Below are positions 63,141 to 64,000 of a DNA stretch of 64,000 nt, piece by piece. Each line of letters opens with the position of its first letter. The stretch's first letter is position 1. The position numbers and the translations under genes are program-made. The stretch spans positions 1-64,000 of the forward strand of contig MKJV01000075.1 in the NCBI GenBank assembly GCA_001942185.1. Direction: 5' to 3'. The stretch comes from Pseudonocardia sp. CNS-004 (GTDB lineage Bacteria > Actinomycetota > Actinomycetes > Mycobacteriales > Pseudonocardiaceae). The notes beneath the pieces are model-generated. The model was given only the letters and a program-made list of their open reading frames with translations. It did not search any database and was not told the origin of the DNA.

Positions 63141-63721
63141 CTACTCGGCAGATTCGCCGGGGTCGGTCAGCTTCGCCAGCGCGCGGAGGCCCGCCACCAC
63201 CTCGGCTCCGGTCGGGGCGGTGGTCGGGTCCAGCAGGTGCTGCATCAGCACGCCGGAGATGAGGGCCGACTGCACCGCGCCGATCGTGCGCGCCTGCACC
63301 TCGGTGACCGTCGACTCCTCGACGCCGAGCAGCCCAGCGGCGATCCCCTCGCGACCCTGCCGCTGGCCGTCGGACAGCTGCGCTCGCAGGGCGGGGTTGT
63401 GCTCGGTCTGCAGCAGGGCGTCGATCGTCGCGCGCCACATCGGGAGGTGGGTGGCGTACGAGCGCACCGTCTCGTCCCAGAACGCCTCGTAGCCGTCCGC
63501 CAGGTCGCGCGCGCCGACAGCACCGTCGATCTCGTTGCCCCACTCGTCGATCGCCTGGATGAGCGCCGCGGTCAGCAGGGCCTCGCGAGAGCCGAAGTGG
63601 TATCCGATGGCGGCGTGGCTCACCCCCGCCGCCGCCCCGATGTCGCGCACGGTGGTGCGGGCCCAGCCCTTCTCCTTCAGGCACGTGATCGCGCCGGCGA
63701 GGAGGTCCTCGCGGTTCCCAT
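63141..63721 (-). CDS. TetR-family transcriptional regulator (one frameshift)
   Basis: The N-terminal helix-turn-helix reads TTVRDIGAAAGVSHAAIGYHFGSREALL, classic TetR. The ligand domain, EWGNEIDGAVGARDLADGYEAFWDET onward, is helical. The frame breaks near 63717, three codons after the ATG at 63721; one missing G restores MGNREDLLAGAITCLKEKGW and a 193-residue protein. It is divergent from an FAD monooxygenase with a palindromic operator between, so it probably controls that gene and itself. Confidence 0.9.
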
Positions 63722-63747
63722 GCGCGCAAGGCTAGCTCACCTCTTGC

Positions 63748-63768
63748 CCAAACGGTTTGACCATTTGG
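63748..63768. promoter_or_regulatory. candidate TetR operator
   Basis: A 21-base imperfect palindrome beginning CCAAACGGT and ending CCATTTGG matches its own reverse complement at 16 of 21 positions. It lies 27 bases upstream of the TetR start and 60 bases before the FAD monooxygenase start, inside the shared promoter region. Confidence 0.6.
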
Positions 63769-63827
63769 ATTGACCAGGCGTGCAAGACGTGCGTACCGTT
63801 CGGGTCACGAACACAAGGGGGAACGAC

Positions 63828-64000
63828 ATGCACGTCCTGATCTCCGGCGCGAGCGTCGCCGGGCCGACGCTCGCGTACTGGCTGCTCCGCCGCGGCATCG
63901 ACGTCACGGTCGTCGAGCGCGCACCCGAGTTGCGGTCGGGCGGTCACGGCGTCGACTTCCGCGGCGCTCAGATGGAGCTGTTGCGCAGGATGGACCTGGT
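63828..64000 (+). CDS. FAD-dependent monooxygenase, 5' part only
   Basis: The visible 57 residues start MHVLISGASVAGPTLAYWLL, a GxGxxG-type FAD loop (GASVAG), continue VTVVERAPELRSGGHGVDFRG and run off the window. This is the N-terminus of the PHBH/UbiH-like aromatic hydroxylase group. AGGGGG lies seven bases before the ATG at 63828. The substrate cannot be told. Confidence 0.85.
   Translation, partial: MHVLISGASVAGPTLAYWLLRRGIDVTVVERAPELRSGGHGVDFRGAQMELLRRMDL

Overview
The window is very GC-rich actinobacterial chromosome. The operon layout, the ESX-4 type VII secretion locus, the zinc-type S14 and L36, and the extended S9, L4 and L17 proteins suggest the order Pseudonocardiales, perhaps Pseudonocardia. 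That placement is inferred from gene order and protein style, not from a database search. About 60 protein genes are described. No rRNA, tRNA, CRISPR array or insertion sequence was found.

Layout. (1) 1-5.5 kb, minus: tsaB (cut by the window edge), HAD protein, tsaE, alpha/beta hydrolase, alr and nnrD, coupled by short overlaps, joining tRNA t6A formation, D-alanine supply and NAD(P)HX repair. (2) 5.6-8.4 kb: a dienelactone-hydrolase-like gene, a pair of small proteins resembling type VII secretion targets, and a winged-helix methyltransferase. (3) 8.4-10.8 kb, minus: rplM-rpsI-glmM. (4) 11.0-21.5 kb: the ESX-4 locus (EsxT/EsxU-like WXG100 pair, Rv3446c-like protein, EccC, EccD, MycP, EccB) in the same order and orientation as in Mycobacterium tuberculosis, with no EccE. 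(5) 21.6-25.4 kb: a lipoprotein, then a nucleobase cassette (small Cys protein, NCS1 permease, yeast-type cytosine deaminase, 2OG-Fe(II) oxygenase-like protein). (6) 25.6-30.2 kb, minus: infA-rpmJ-rpsM-rpsK-rpsD-rpoA-rplQ-truA. (7) 30.5-42.7 kb: accessory and metabolic genes, including an MFS transporter, an epimerase with an ECF41 sigma factor and its likely promoter, a second sigma factor with a small membrane partner, an SSS symporter, cstA-ybdD, an iron-regulated siderophore-interacting protein, and pntAB. (8) 42.8-60.1 kb, minus: rpsL-rpsG-fusA-tuf, the S10 and spc clusters, secY-adk-map. (9) 60.5-64 kb: a fused esterase/Baeyer-Villiger monooxygenase, then a TetR regulator divergent from an FAD monooxygenase cut by the window end.

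A strong technical signal runs through the whole window. About 40 genes or gene parts need one-base corrections, nearly all single-base deletions in GC runs, to keep their family reading frame. They include rpoA, rpsK, rpsE, rplC, rplO, rplV, rpmD, secY, tuf and fusA (three times). Each corrected gene regains the usual family length, so these are almost certainly sequencing or assembly errors rather than pseudogenes. Coordinates of such genes are given for the whole corrected gene. Two out-of-frame tandem duplications in eccD and mycP belong to the same caution.

The most interesting biology is: the same C-terminal tail domain on ribosomal proteins L4 and L17; the single-chain esterase-Baeyer-Villiger monooxygenase; the ECF41 sigma factor with a matching promoter; the nucleobase cassette; and hairpin leaders with a shared 16-base word before two ribosomal operons.
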